Positions 53,101-62,684 of a stretch of 64,000 nt of DNA are shown here, in pieces. Numbering within the stretch: position 1 is the first letter of the stretch; every line of letters starts with the position of its first letter. A model generated the notes under the pieces. The model did no database searches. It was not told the origin of the DNA and saw only the letters and a list, made by a program, of their open reading frames with translations. This DNA is from DAHUZL01 sp035533215 (lineage in GTDB: Bacteria > Chloroflexota > Dormibacteria > Aeolococcales > Bog-877), in NCBI GenBank assembly GCA_035533215.1, contig DATLUG010000005.1:1-64000 (forward strand), given 5' to 3'. A program made the position numbers and the translations under genes.

Positions 53101-53210
53101 CCGCCGCCTCCTCGGCCGCCCGAGCGCCGACGGCGCGCGGCCTGCTCGCCGCCGACCACCCTACCTCCGGGCCGGCGGGATCGTCGCCGGCGCCCCCGCC
53201 CGATCAACCA

Positions 53211-54362
53211 TCAGCCGGTGCGGCCAGGCTGGATCGATCCGCCGAGCGCGACCCGCTTGGCTTCCAGCGCCTCCAGCAGGTCGTCCATCGAGCGGCTGAA
53301 CTTGGAGACCCCCTCCCGCTCCAGCACCCGGGTGACGTCGTCCAGCTCGATGCCGAGCCCCCGCAGGTCGCGCACCACCTGCCGAGCCCCCTCGGGGTCG
53401 TCGGTCACGGTCACCCGCGCCTCCCCGTGGTCGCAGAAGGCGGCGACGGTCTCCGGCGGCATGGTGTCCACGGTGTCGGGGCCGATCAGGGCCTCCACGT
53501 AGCGCACGTCGCGGAAGGCGGGGTCCTTGGTGCTGGTGCTCGCCCACAGCGGACGCTGGACGTTCGCCCCCGCGGCCGCGAGGTCGGCGAAGCGCGGTCC
53601 CCGCATCACCTCGAGGAAGGCCTGGTAGGCGATCCTGGCGTTGGCGATCGCGGCCGTCCCCCGCAGCCGCCGTGCGTCGTCGCGGCGGCCGGGCTCGCGC
53701 TCCGCCAGCTGGTCCAGGCGGCGGTCCACCTCGGTGTCGACGCGGCTGACGAAGAAGCTGGCCACCGACCGCAGCCGGCTCACCTCCGTGCCGGTCGCGA
53801 GCCGGCGCTCCAGCCCCCGGCAGTACGCCTCCATCACCTCGCGGTAGCGCGCGATCGCGAAGATCAGGGTGACGTTGACGCTGATCCCGGCCGCGATCGA
53901 CGCCTCGATCGCGGGGATCCCCTCGGCGGTGGCCGGGATCTTGATCAGCAGGTTGGGGCGGTCGACCGCCTCCCAGTAGCGCTGGGCCGCGGCCACCGTC
54001 GCGGCGGTGTCGTGCGCCAGCCCGGGCAGGACCTCCAGGCTGACCTGGCCGTCGCCGCCGCCGGTGGCCTCGTGCACGGGACGGAGCACGTCGCAGGCGC
54101 GGCGGACGTCGTCCGCGATCAGCTGATCGTAGATCTCGGCGGCCGAGCGGCCGGCACGCGCGCCCCGTCCGATGTCGGCGTCGTAGGTGTCGCCGCCGGT
54201 GGCGAGCGCCTGCTGGAAGATCGTGGGGTTGTCGGTGACGCCGACGATCCCCTGCCCCACCAGCCGGGCCAGCTCGCCGGACGCGATCAGGCCGCGGTTG
54301 AGATTGTCGAGCCACGGGCTCTGGCCCAGCGCGCGCAGCGCGTGCAGTCGGGTCGCGGTCAT
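53211..54362 (-). CDS. tal: Transaldolase
   Basis: Moves a three-carbon unit between sugar phosphates through a Lys Schiff base. The 383-residue protein is of the actinobacterial long type. It has SPWLDNLNRGLIASGELARL, GVTDNPTIFQQAL, VSLEVLPGLAHDTAAT, NLLIKIPATAEGIPAI (Schiff-base Lys in KIPAT), SVNVTLIFA and LWASTSTKDPAFRD. The ATG at 54360-54362 shares bases with the tkt stop (ATGA), so the pair is coupled. Confidence 0.95.
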   Translation of the reverse strand: MTATRLHALRALGQSPWLDNLNRGLIASGELARLVGQGIVGVTDNPTIFQQALATGGDTYDADIGRGARAGRSAAEIYDQLIADDVRRACDVLRPVHEATGGGDGQVSLEVLPGLAHDTAATVAAAQRYWEAVDRPNLLIKIPATAEGIPAIEASIAAGISVNVTLIFAIARYREVMEAYCRGLERRLATGTEVSRLRSVASFFVSRVDTEVDRRLDQLAEREPGRRDDARRLRGTAAIANARIAYQAFLEVMRGPRFADLAAAGANVQRPLWASTSTKDPAFRDVRYVEALIGPDTVDTMPPETVAAFCDHGEARVTVTDDPEGARQVVRDLRGLGIELDDVTRVLEREGVSKFSRSMDDLLEALEAKRVALGGSIQPGRTG

Positions 54363-56422
54363 GCTGTGCCCTCCTCGCCGCCGACCAGCGCCTCGGCCCG
54401 GGCGACCACCTGGTCGATGGTCAGCCCGAGGTGGTGGTAGACCTCCTGGTACGGAGCGGAGGCACCGTAGCGGTCGATCCCGACGACGGCGCCGCCCGGG
54501 CCCACCCAGCGGTACCAGGGATCGCTGACCCCGGCCTCGATCGCCACCCGGCAGCCCACCCGCGATGGGAGGAGCCGGTCGCGACCGGGTGCGTCCATCC
54601 GCTCCAGCCGATCGAGGCAGGGGACGCTGACGACCCGGGTCGGGATCCCGTCCGCCTCCAGCCGCTGGCGCGCCCCGACCGCCAGGCTGAGCTCGCTCCC
54701 GGTCGCCAGCAGCAGGCACCGGGGCTCGCCGCCGGTGGCCTCCAGCAGGACGTAGGCACCGAGGTCCACCCGGGCCCCCTGGTCGGCGCGGGTCTGGCGG
54801 TACACCGGCAGCGGCTGGCGCGACAGGACGATCGCGGTGGGACCGTCGCGCCGCTCCACCGCGCAGCGCCAGGTCGCCGCCGTCTCGTTGGCGTCGCCGG
54901 GGCGGAAGACCTCGAGGTTGGGCATGGCGCGGAGGGCGGCGAGCTGCTCCACCGGCTGATGGGTGGGTCCGTCCTCCCCCAGGCCGATGCTGTCGTGGGT
55001 GTAGACGAAGATCACCGGGAGGTGGGAGAGCGCGGCCAGCCGCACCGACGGCCGCTGGTAGTCGGAGAAGGTGAAGAAGGTGGCGCTGTACGGGCGCAGG
55101 CCCCCGTGGGCGGCGATCCCGTTGCAGGCCGCGCCCATGGCGTGCTCGCGGACCCCGAAGTGCAGGTTGCGGCCGGCGCCGGTGTGGCCGTCGAAGTCGC
55201 CGCCGCCGGAGATCGCGGTCTTGGTGGACTCGGAGAGGTCGGCGTCACCGCCGATCACCCAGGGGACGGCGGCGACGACCTGCTGGAGGACGCGCTCCCC
55301 GGCCGAGCGGGTGGCCAGCTCCCCGTCCGCGGGCGTGAAGGCGGGCAGGGCGGCGGCCCAGTCGGCAGGGGGATTGTCGGCCTGGCTCCGCTCCCACTCA
55401 CCGGCCAGGTCCGCGAAGGCACGGGCCCACGCCCCGAACCGGCCCTCCCACTCCGTCTCCAGCGCCTGCCCCCGCTCCACCGCCCCCCCGAACAGCCGGG
55501 CGGCCGCCTCCGGGACGTAGAAGCTGCGGTCGGGGTCCCACCCGTAGGCGAGCTTGGCCGCCCGCGCCTCGTCGGAGCCGAGCGGGCTGCCGTGGGCCTG
55601 GCTGGTGTCGTGCTTGTGGGGGGCCCCGTAGCCGATGTGGGTGCGGACCGCGATCAGCGACGGCCGCCCGGTGTCGTCGATCGCCGCGGTCAGCGCGCTG
55701 GCGATCCCGCCCAGGTCGGTCTCGCCGTCCGCCACCTCCAGCACCTGCCAGCCGTAGGCGCGGAACCGGTCCGGGACCGACTCCGAGAACGCCAGGCTGG
55801 TGGGTCCGTCGAGGGACACGTGGTTGTCGTCGTAGAGGCCGATCAGCTTGCCCAGCCCCAGGTGCCCCGCCAGCGAGGCCGCCTCCGAGCTCACCCCCTC
55901 CATGAGGTCGCCGTCGCTGCAGAGCACGAAGGTCCGGTGGTCGACGATCGCGTGGCCGGGTCGGTTGAAGCGGTGGGCCAACACCCGTTCGGCGATCGCC
56001 AGCCCGACCCCGTTGCCGAAGCCCTGCCCGAGCGGGCCGGTGGTGACCTCGATCCCCGGCGTCAGCCCGCGCTCGGGATGGCCCGGGGTGCGGGAACCCC
56101 ACTGGCGGAAGCGGCGGAGCTCGGCCAGCGGCAGGTCGTAGCCCGTGCAGTGCAGGAGCGCGTAGAGGAGCATCGAGCCGTGCCCGGCGGAGAGGACGAA
56201 CCGGTCGCGGTCCGCCCAGGCCGGGTTGCGCGGGTTGTGGCGCAGGAAGCGGGTCCAGAGCACGTAGGCCATCGGGGCCGCCCCCATCGGCAGCCCGGGG
56301 TGGCCCGAATGGGCCGCCTCGACCGCGTCGATGGCCAGGCAGCGCAGGGTGTTGATGGCGAGGTCGTCGTCCGCGCTGCCGGCGCGGGGAAGTCTGCCGA
56401 CCGTCGGGGGGGGGGTCTCCAT
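54359..56422 (-). CDS. tkt: Transketolase
   Basis: Thiamine-dependent two-carbon transfer in the pentose phosphate pathway. The 687-residue protein has HSGHPGLPMGAAPMAYVLW, RDRFVLSAGHGSMLLYALLH, GPLGQGFGNGVGLAIAE, the TPP motif CSDGDLMEGVSSEA with DDNHVSLDG, FGVREHAMGAACNGIA (catalytic Glu region) and THDSIGLGEDGPTHQPVEQ. Full length. The ATG at 56420-56422 has an AGGAGGGG Shine-Dalgarno only two bases upstream. It is the first gene of the cluster. Confidence 0.96.
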   Translation of the reverse strand: METPPPTVGRLPRAGSADDDLAINTLRCLAIDAVEAAHSGHPGLPMGAAPMAYVLWTRFLRHNPRNPAWADRDRFVLSAGHGSMLLYALLHCTGYDLPLAELRRFRQWGSRTPGHPERGLTPGIEVTTGPLGQGFGNGVGLAIAERVLAHRFNRPGHAIVDHRTFVLCSDGDLMEGVSSEAASLAGHLGLGKLIGLYDDNHVSLDGPTSLAFSESVPDRFRAYGWQVLEVADGETDLGGIASALTAAIDDTGRPSLIAVRTHIGYGAPHKHDTSQAHGSPLGSDEARAAKLAYGWDPDRSFYVPEAAARLFGGAVERGQALETEWEGRFGAWARAFADLAGEWERSQADNPPADWAAALPAFTPADGELATRSAGERVLQQVVAAVPWVIGGDADLSESTKTAISGGGDFDGHTGAGRNLHFGVREHAMGAACNGIAAHGGLRPYSATFFTFSDYQRPSVRLAALSHLPVIFVYTHDSIGLGEDGPTHQPVEQLAALRAMPNLEVFRPGDANETAATWRCAVERRDGPTAIVLSRQPLPVYRQTRADQGARVDLGAYVLLEATGGEPRCLLLATGSELSLAVGARQRLEADGIPTRVVSVPCLDRLERMDAPGRDRLLPSRVGCRVAIEAGVSDPWYRWVGPGGAVVGIDRYGASAPYQEVYHHLGLTIDQVVARAEALVGGEEGTA

Positions 56423-57374
56423 CCCCTCCTATGCTGGCAGGGTTGCGCCTGCCGGGGCCGCTCCGAGCGCCGGGGGGCCGACCTCCCGGCGGTCTGGCCC
56501 GGCCGGCCCTCGCCGGAACCGCCCCGCCGGCGCGATCATCCTCCGGGCGGCCGGGGGTCGCTGGCAGCCGGGCGTGGACGGCGGCGGGCGGCGCCCGACG
56601 ACGGGGGCGGAGCCTGCACGTCGTCGGAGCGAGCCGCGCGGGGGCGGCGCCAGGGCCCTCGACCTGCCCCTGCGGGGGAACGGTCGCGGCCACCGACCGG
56701 TGGCGGGCGACCTGACCCCGCGGCGCCGCGCCGTCGACGGGCCGGTCGCGGCTGGGACGGCCCACCGCCGGAGGGCTCGCGGTCGAGCTGCGGCCCACCC
56801 CGCGCCGCGGCCGGGGTCGCGTCGTGACGTCACGAGGGAGGGCGGGGCCGACGGTGGGCCTCGCCATGTCAGCGACGATGCCGCGGCGGCTGGACCGGCC
56901 CGACCCGCCCGCCCGGCCGAGCCCCTCCAGGCGGCGGCCGCCGCCGGAGCCAGCCCCTGGGCACCGGTGCTCCTGCACCCCTGGCTCGGCGGGCGCGACC
57001 GCGTCGCCGCCCCGCCGGCCGGCGGCGGTGACCGACGCTGGTCGACGGCCGTCCTGGCGGCGCCCCTTCGCGCGGAGCGTGGGCGACCGGCCGGAGCCGT
57101 CGCCATCGCCGCGGGAACGCCGGGCCCGCGGCCAGCACGGCGACCGCGGCTCGCAAGCGTCCGGAACCGGGATCAGCCGCCGATGGACCCGGGCTGCGCC
57201 GGCATCCAGGCGGCGTCCGGCCCCGACCTCCCGGCGCCGCCCCGGTCCCGGGGCCGGCCCCGGGCGCCGCCCGCCCGCTTCCAGGCTTGACACCGAGCGC
57301 TCCGCCGTGGCTACCCTAGCCGCCGGCTTGGTTCGCACCACCCTCGTCCTCGACCACCGCCACCGGGCCTGCCC
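56423..57374. other. Gene-free stretch between divergent tkt and gdhA
   Basis: About 950 bases. All frames are Arg/Pro/Gly/Ala-rich with no recognisable family. A TACCCT hexamer at 57312-57317 could be a -10 for gdhA. Nothing else stands out. Its length in such a compact region suggests lost genes. Confidence 0.5.
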
Positions 57375-58655
57375 GTGACCGGGCTCGCCGTCCCCATCTC
57401 CGCGATCGGGGCGGTGGCCAACCCGTACGTCACGGCCCAGCGCCAGTTCGACCAGGCCGCCACCCTGCTCCAGCTGGAGCCGGGTATGCGGGCGGTCCTG
57501 CGCGAGGTCCGCCGCGAGTTCACCGTCAACTTCCCGGTGCGGATGGACGATGGCCGGATCCGGATCTTCACCGGCTACCGCATCCAGCACAACCTCACCC
57601 GGGGCCCGGCCAAGGGTGGGATCCGCTACCACCCCGAGGTCAGCCTCGACGAGGTCAAGGCCCTGGCGATGTGGATGACGTGGAAGTGCGCGGTCACCGG
57701 CCTGCCCTACGGCGGCGCCAAGGGCGGGGTGATCTGCGACCCCGGGACGCTCAGCCGCCAGGAGCTGGAGCACCTCACCCGGCGGTTCGCCAGCGAGATC
57801 ACGGTCCTGATCGGTCCGGAGAGCGACATCCCGGCCCCCGACGTCAACACCAACGCCCAGGTGATGGCCTGGATCATGGACACGATCTCGATGGAGCGCG
57901 GCTATTCGGTCCCCGCCACCGTGACCGGCAAGCCGCTCGAGATCGGCGGGTCGGAGGGAAGGCCCTCGGCGACGGGCCGAGGCGTCGTGGTCGTGACCGA
58001 GCAGGCCTGCCGGCAGCAGGGGATCGACCCCCACCAGGCCACGGTGGCGATCCAGGGCTTCGGCAACGTGGGGTCGGTGACGGCCGAGCTGCTCGACGCC
58101 AAGGGCTTCCGGGTGGTGGCGGTGTCGGACGTGAGCGGGGGCATCTACGCCCCCACCGGGCTCGATGTCCCCGCGCTCCTCGCCCATCGCGACGCCGGCG
58201 GCCGGCTGGCCGGGTGGCCGGGGACGGTTGCGGTCAGCAACCCCGCCCTCCTGGAGCTGCCGGTCACGATCCTGGTGCCGGCGGCGCTGGAGAACCAGCT
58301 CACCATCGCCAACGCGGGCCGGGTCCAGGCCCGCCTCATCGTGGAGGCGGCCAACGGGCCGACCACGCCCGAGGCCGACGACATCTTCGTCCAGCGCGGC
58401 ATCACCTTGGTGCCCGACATCCTCGCCAACGCCGGCGGCGTCACCGTGTCGTACTTCGAGTGGGTGCAGGACCTCCAGTCGTTCTTCTGGGAGGAGCGGG
58501 AGATCAACCAGCGGCTCATCCGGGTGATGGAGCGGTCCTATGCGCAGGTGGACGAGCAGGCGCGAGCCCACGCCACCACGCTTCGGATGGGGGCCTACTG
58601 CCTGGCGGTGAAGCGGGTGGCCGACGCCACCCGGGTTCGCGGCATCTACCCCTGA
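57375..58655 (+). CDS. gdhA: Glutamate dehydrogenase (Glu/Leu/Phe/Val family)
   Basis: Reversible deamination of glutamate to 2-oxoglutarate with NAD(P). The 426-residue hexameric type has YRIQHNLTRGPAKGGIRYHP (substrate-binding Lys) and GLPYGGAKGGVICDP (catalytic Lys). The Asp of DIPAPDVNTNAQVMAW and the dinucleotide site VAIQGFGNVGSVTAELL are present, followed by EAANGPTTPEAD and DILANAGGVTVSYFEWVQ. GTG at 57375; no Shine-Dalgarno is visible. Its stop overlaps a CTG that may start the next gene. Confidence 0.94.
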   Translation: MTGLAVPISAIGAVANPYVTAQRQFDQAATLLQLEPGMRAVLREVRREFTVNFPVRMDDGRIRIFTGYRIQHNLTRGPAKGGIRYHPEVSLDEVKALAMWMTWKCAVTGLPYGGAKGGVICDPGTLSRQELEHLTRRFASEITVLIGPESDIPAPDVNTNAQVMAWIMDTISMERGYSVPATVTGKPLEIGGSEGRPSATGRGVVVVTEQACRQQGIDPHQATVAIQGFGNVGSVTAELLDAKGFRVVAVSDVSGGIYAPTGLDVPALLAHRDAGGRLAGWPGTVAVSNPALLELPVTILVPAALENQLTIANAGRVQARLIVEAANGPTTPEADDIFVQRGITLVPDILANAGGVTVSYFEWVQDLQSFFWEEREINQRLIRVMERSYAQVDEQARAHATTLRMGAYCLAVKRVADATRVRGIYP

Positions 58656-60214
58656 GCACGTCGTCGGGCCCCCCGCCGGGCGGTGCGGCCGAGCTGGCGC
58701 CGGACGCCCCGCGCCACTGGTGGCACCGCTGGCGCAGGCGGCGGGTGCTGGTGCCCGTGGCCGCCGCCGCGGTGGTGCTGCTGGCAGGGGGCGCCACCGC
58801 CGCCGTGCTCCTCGCGAGGCCCGGCGGCGGCCTCCTGATCACCCCGTCTGGCCGCCACCTGCTGGTCGGCCACCATCGCTCCCTGGAGGCGCGGCTCGGG
58901 GGCGGCGACGTCGCAGCCCAGTGGCGGAGCTCAGACCCCCAGGTGGTGGCGGTCGGGGCCCACGGTCAGCTGCTGGCGCGGACGGCCGGGTCCGCCACCA
59001 TCACCGCCTCCGCCCGCGGCCACTCCGGCTCGGTGACCGTCCAGAGCGTCGGCATCCGTCGCCTGCGCCTGCGGCTGCCCGGGACGATCGGGTACGGGGA
59101 GACGGCCCGCCCGCGCGTCGTGGAGACCCTCACCGACGGGGTGACGCCCCGGGTCGCGCCCCTGCCGGTCCGGATCACCCTGCTCCGCACAGGCCCCCTG
59201 CTGCTCACCGGCGGGGGGCTCCTCGGCACGGCCCTCGGCGTCGACACGGTCAGCGCCCGAGGACCCGACGGCCCGCCCGCCCGGGAGCGGGTGCAGGTGG
59301 TGCCGGCGGTCCCCACCAATCAGGCGACCGCGACACCGGGCTTCGTCCCCCACGCCCCGCTGGTGGTCCAGATCGACAACGGCCCGACCTCGGACCCGCA
59401 CACCGGCCTCCAGGGAGCCGACATCATCTACGAGTACGCCACCGAGGGCGGCATCACCCGCTTTACCGCGGTCTTCTGGCACCTGCGCCCGGCCGCCACC
59501 CTGGGACCGATGCGCAGCGCCCGCCTGATCCTGATCCCGCTGGAGCAGATGTACCGGGGGCTGGCGGTGTTCAGCGGCGCCTCCAATGGCACCTATGGCA
59601 ACATCCTCCACGATCACGTGCCGATCCTGACCGACGACTGCTGCGGCCAGGACTTCTACCGCACCAGCGACCACGTGGCGCCCTCCAACCTGTTCACCCA
59701 GGGTCATCTCCTGCTGGGCGCCCTGGCCGCCCAGTTCCCCACCCTGGCGCGGGAGTCGCTCCCCTACCGGCTCGTCCCGCCCCACCCCGACCCGCTCGCC
59801 CAGGGACCGATCCGCACCGTCACCATCGACCAGACCGCGGCCAACGTCCCCTCGTACCACTACAACCCGGTGAGCCGCACCTGGCAGAGATGGCTGAATG
59901 GCACCCCCCAGCTGGACACCGCCTCCGGGGCGCCGATCGCGGTCCGCAACCTGGTCGTCCTGACCGCCACCTGGCACTTCGTCAACTACGTCGAGGACGT
60001 GCTCGGCAACCACGGCATCGACTGGGTGCTCAAGGGCTCGGGCCCCTTCCGGGCCTTCATCGACGGGCGCGCGTTCCAGGGCACCTGGCACCGGCCGGCC
60101 CAGGGCCTTCCCCTCCTCTTCACCCTGGCGGACGGCCGCCCGCTGCCGTTCGCCACCGGCCTCACCTGGGTGGAGGTGGTGGCCGCCGGCACCCCCGTGA
60201 CCACCGCCGGCTGA
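58652..60214 (+). CDS. Membrane-anchored DUF3048 (YerB-like) protein
   Basis: About 520 residues. A basic N-terminus (WWHRWRRRR) leads into a signal-anchor helix (VLVPVAAAAVVLLAGGATAA, about residues 32-52). A bacterial Ig-like segment follows (WRSSDPQVVAVGAHGQLLA, ending SGSVTVQS), and then the DUF3048 domain: VPTNQATATPGFVPHAPLVV, GADIIYEYATEGGITRFTAV and MRSARLILIPLE. The protein should face outward; its function is unknown. No ATG, GTG or TTG precedes the anchor in frame after the gdhA stop. A CTG at 58652-58654 overlaps that stop (CTGA). The alternative GTG at 58745 would remove the positive residues. Confidence 0.8.
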   Translation: MSTSSGPPPGGAAELAPDAPRHWWHRWRRRRVLVPVAAAAVVLLAGGATAAVLLARPGGGLLITPSGRHLLVGHHRSLEARLGGGDVAAQWRSSDPQVVAVGAHGQLLARTAGSATITASARGHSGSVTVQSVGIRRLRLRLPGTIGYGETARPRVVETLTDGVTPRVAPLPVRITLLRTGPLLLTGGGLLGTALGVDTVSARGPDGPPARERVQVVPAVPTNQATATPGFVPHAPLVVQIDNGPTSDPHTGLQGADIIYEYATEGGITRFTAVFWHLRPAATLGPMRSARLILIPLEQMYRGLAVFSGASNGTYGNILHDHVPILTDDCCGQDFYRTSDHVAPSNLFTQGHLLLGALAAQFPTLARESLPYRLVPPHPDPLAQGPIRTVTIDQTAANVPSYHYNPVSRTWQRWLNGTPQLDTASGAPIAVRNLVVLTATWHFVNYVEDVLGNHGIDWVLKGSGPFRAFIDGRAFQGTWHRPAQGLPLLFTLADGRPLPFATGLTWVEVVAAGTPVTTAG

Positions 60215-60298
60215 CCCGGAGCGCGAGCCGGGCCGCGGCGAGCCGGTAACGATCGCGCCACAGTGCGGCGCGCGCGCTCGGGCAGCGGCGGCGCGCGC

Positions 60299-60304
60299 TA
60301 CGGT
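60299..60304 (+). promoter_or_regulatory. Candidate -10 of the GGDEF-EAL gene
   Basis: TACGGT 13 bases before ATG 60318, giving a leader of about six bases. It argues for the ATG over the upstream GTG at 60303. Confidence 0.45.
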
Positions 60305-60317
60305 GCGGGTGAGCCGC

Positions 60318-62624
60318 ATGACCCTGGTCACCCGCACGAGCCGCCCCGGGGGGGGTCCGGGACGGTCGCGCCCCGAGCCGGTCGCTCGGAGCGCCTCCCC
60401 GGCCCACCGCCGCGCGGCCGCCGCCAGGGCGCCGGCGCACCCCGCACCGGGGATCTCCTCCGCCCGCCTCCGCCAGGCGTTCGACCACGCGCGCATCCCC
60501 TGCGCCGTGATCGGCGCCGACGGCAGGCTCGTCGCCGTCAACGCCGCCCTCTGCCGCCTGCTCGACCGGCCCAGCGCCGACCTCCTGGGGTCGGCCGCGC
60601 CGGCCCTGGTCCACCCGCTCGACCGGCGCCGGTCGGCGGAGCGGCTGGCGGACGCCCTCCGCCGCGGCGCCTCGCGCTTCCGAGCGGTGGAGCGCCGGGT
60701 GGCGGGAGGCGGCGGCCGCGCCATCCCCGCGATCCTGTGGAGCACGCGGCTGGACGACGGCACCGGCCCCGCCCAGCTCCTGGTCCAGGTGGAGGAGGTC
60801 ACCGACCGACGCCAGGCCGAGGCCGACGCCCGCCGCCGGCTGATGCAGGAGGCGCTGCTGGCCGGCCTGGGCTCGCACGCGCTGCGCGACCGCGACCTCG
60901 ACGCGCTCCTGAAGCGCACCGCCCTGCTCATCTCCGAGGGGCTGGGGGCACCCATCGTGACGGTGCTGGAGTGCGACCGCGGCTGCCGGGCGCTGCGCCT
61001 GCGCGCCGGCCTGGGGGTCCGCCCGAGCGAGCTCGGCATGCTCTGGTCGACGACCGCCGAGGGGCTCGACGGGCCCCGGCGGCGGCGGGTGCCCCGCCCT
61101 GGCGGCGGGCCGGCGGCGGCCCCCGGCGACCAGGTCCTCCAGCGGCTCGGGATGCGCGTGGAGCTCCGGTCCCCGATCGACACCCGCACCGAGCGGTACG
61201 GGGTCCTCGCCGCCTCCAGCAGCGATCCCGGCACCTTCAGCGACGACGACGAGCACTTCCTCCACGGCGTCGCCAGCATCGTGGGCGCCGCGGTCGACCG
61301 GCTCTGGGTGGAGGACCAGGCCCACCACCAGGCCCTCCACGACCCCATCACCGGGCTCCCCAACCGGACCCTCCTGCTCGACCGGCTCACGGTCGGGCTG
61401 GCGGCGATCGCGATCCACCCGGGAGTCCTGGCGGTGTGCCTGGTCGACCTGGACCGGTTCCGGGTGGTGAACGAGAGCCTCGGTCGGAGCTGCGGTGACG
61501 ACTGCCTGCGGCAGGTCGCCCTCCGTCTCGCCGCCACCCTCCGGCCGGGGGACACCCTCGCCCGCCTCGACGGCGACGAATACGTCATCGTCGCCCAGGG
61601 GATCGACGGCCCCGCCGCCGCGGCCGCGATCGCCGCGGGCGTGCAGCTGGCCCTCCGGGCCCCGTTCGCGGTCGCCGACGAGGAGGTCGTCGTCGGGGCC
61701 AGCTCGGGGCTCGTCACCACCGACGATCCGGCGAGCCTCGCCGCTGACCTGCTCCGGGACGCCGACCTGGCGATGATGGAGGCGAAGCAGCAGGGGGGCG
61801 GAGCCACCGTGATCGTCGACCCCCGGGTGCGCCGACCGCGCACCGACCGGCTCCAGGCCGACACCGACCTCCGCCGCGCCCTCGAGCGCGAGGAGCTGGT
61901 GGTCCACTACCAGCCGATCATCGACCTCGACTCCGGTCAGGTGGTCGCCGCCGAGGCCCTGGTGCGGTGGCGCCATCCGACCAGGGGGGTGCTGGCGCCG
62001 GGGGGCTTCATCCCGCTGGCCGAGGAGACCGGCCTGATCGTCCCGCTCGGCGACTTCGTCCTCCGCCGGGCCTGTCGCGACCTCGTTCGGTGGCGCCGCC
62101 TCGGCGGCCGGCGGCCGCTGCGCGTGGGCGTGAACGTCGCCGTCCGCCAGCTCCGGACGCCGGGCTTCGCCGACACCGTGGGGGCGATCCTGGCCGCCGA
62201 GTCGGTCGATCCCACCCGGATCTCCTTGGAGATCACCGAGTCCTCCCTGCTCGGCGACGGCGACCAGGCGGTCGCGGTCCTGCGCGCGCTGCGCCGGCTG
62301 GGGGTGCACCTGGTCCTCGACGATTTCGGCACCGGCTTCTCCTCCCTGCGCTACCTCCAGCGCTTCCCGATCGAGGTGATCAAGGTGGACCGCTCGTTCG
62401 TCACCGGGCTGGGCTCCGACCCCCAGGACACCGCCCTGGTCACCGCCATCGTCAACCTGGCGCGCGCGCTGGGCCTGCGGGTGGTGGCCGAGGGGGTGGA
62501 GACGCGGGCGCAGCTGGACCAGCTGCGCGACATCGGCTGCGGGATGGCCCAGGGGTTCCTCATCTCCCCGGCGGTCCCGGCGGCGGCCCTGGCGGCGCTC
62601 TGGGTGAGCGGGCGCCGCTGGTGA
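60318..62624 (+). CDS. PAS-GAF-GGDEF-EAL protein, probable c-di-GMP phosphodiesterase
   Basis: About 768 residues, cytoplasmic. A PAS-like sensor (about 50-165, FDHARIPCAVIGADGRLVAV) is followed by a GAF domain (about 185-345). The GGDEF domain's signature is LDGDEYVI in place of GGDEF, so cyclase activity is doubtful, although it may bind GTP. The C-terminal EAL domain has AAEALVRWRHP, NVAVRQL, EITESSLL, DDFGTGFSSLRYL, IKVDRSFV and AEGVET, all catalytic residues in place. Net role: cyclic di-GMP breakdown. A strong hairpin lies right after the stop. Confidence 0.9.
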   Translation: MTLVTRTSRPGGGPGRSRPEPVARSASPAHRRAAAARAPAHPAPGISSARLRQAFDHARIPCAVIGADGRLVAVNAALCRLLDRPSADLLGSAAPALVHPLDRRRSAERLADALRRGASRFRAVERRVAGGGGRAIPAILWSTRLDDGTGPAQLLVQVEEVTDRRQAEADARRRLMQEALLAGLGSHALRDRDLDALLKRTALLISEGLGAPIVTVLECDRGCRALRLRAGLGVRPSELGMLWSTTAEGLDGPRRRRVPRPGGGPAAAPGDQVLQRLGMRVELRSPIDTRTERYGVLAASSSDPGTFSDDDEHFLHGVASIVGAAVDRLWVEDQAHHQALHDPITGLPNRTLLLDRLTVGLAAIAIHPGVLAVCLVDLDRFRVVNESLGRSCGDDCLRQVALRLAATLRPGDTLARLDGDEYVIVAQGIDGPAAAAAIAAGVQLALRAPFAVADEEVVVGASSGLVTTDDPASLAADLLRDADLAMMEAKQQGGGATVIVDPRVRRPRTDRLQADTDLRRALEREELVVHYQPIIDLDSGQVVAAEALVRWRHPTRGVLAPGGFIPLAEETGLIVPLGDFVLRRACRDLVRWRRLGGRRPLRVGVNVAVRQLRTPGFADTVGAILAAESVDPTRISLEITESSLLGDGDQAVAVLRALRRLGVHLVLDDFGTGFSSLRYLQRFPIEVIKVDRSFVTGLGSDPQDTALVTAIVNLARALGLRVVAEGVETRAQLDQLRDIGCGMAQGFLISPAVPAAALAALWVSGRRW

Positions 62625-62627
62625 GGG

Positions 62628-62669
62628 CGCCGCCGGCGGCGGCCGGCCTCCCGGCCGCCGCCGGCGGCG
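62628..62669. terminator. 19-bp perfect hairpin after the EAL gene
   Basis: Arms 62628-62646 and 62651-62669 pair over 19 bases with a CCTC loop. It starts four bases after the stop codon and ends three bases before the next -10 box. Terminator function is inferred; there is no U-tract. Confidence 0.7.
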
Positions 62670-62671
62670 GG

Positions 62672-62677
62672 TAGGAT
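62672..62677 (+). promoter_or_regulatory. Leaderless promoter of the acyl-CoA synthetase gene
   Basis: TAGGAT, seven bases, then ATG at 62685. Any -35 element would fall inside the preceding hairpin. Confidence 0.65.
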
Positions 62678-62684
62678 GGCCGCG

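Noticed and set aside
53101..53210. Possible small gene between tal and the gnd remnant
   Set aside because: No frame with a start codon or recognisable motif; likely residual gnd or intergenic sequence.
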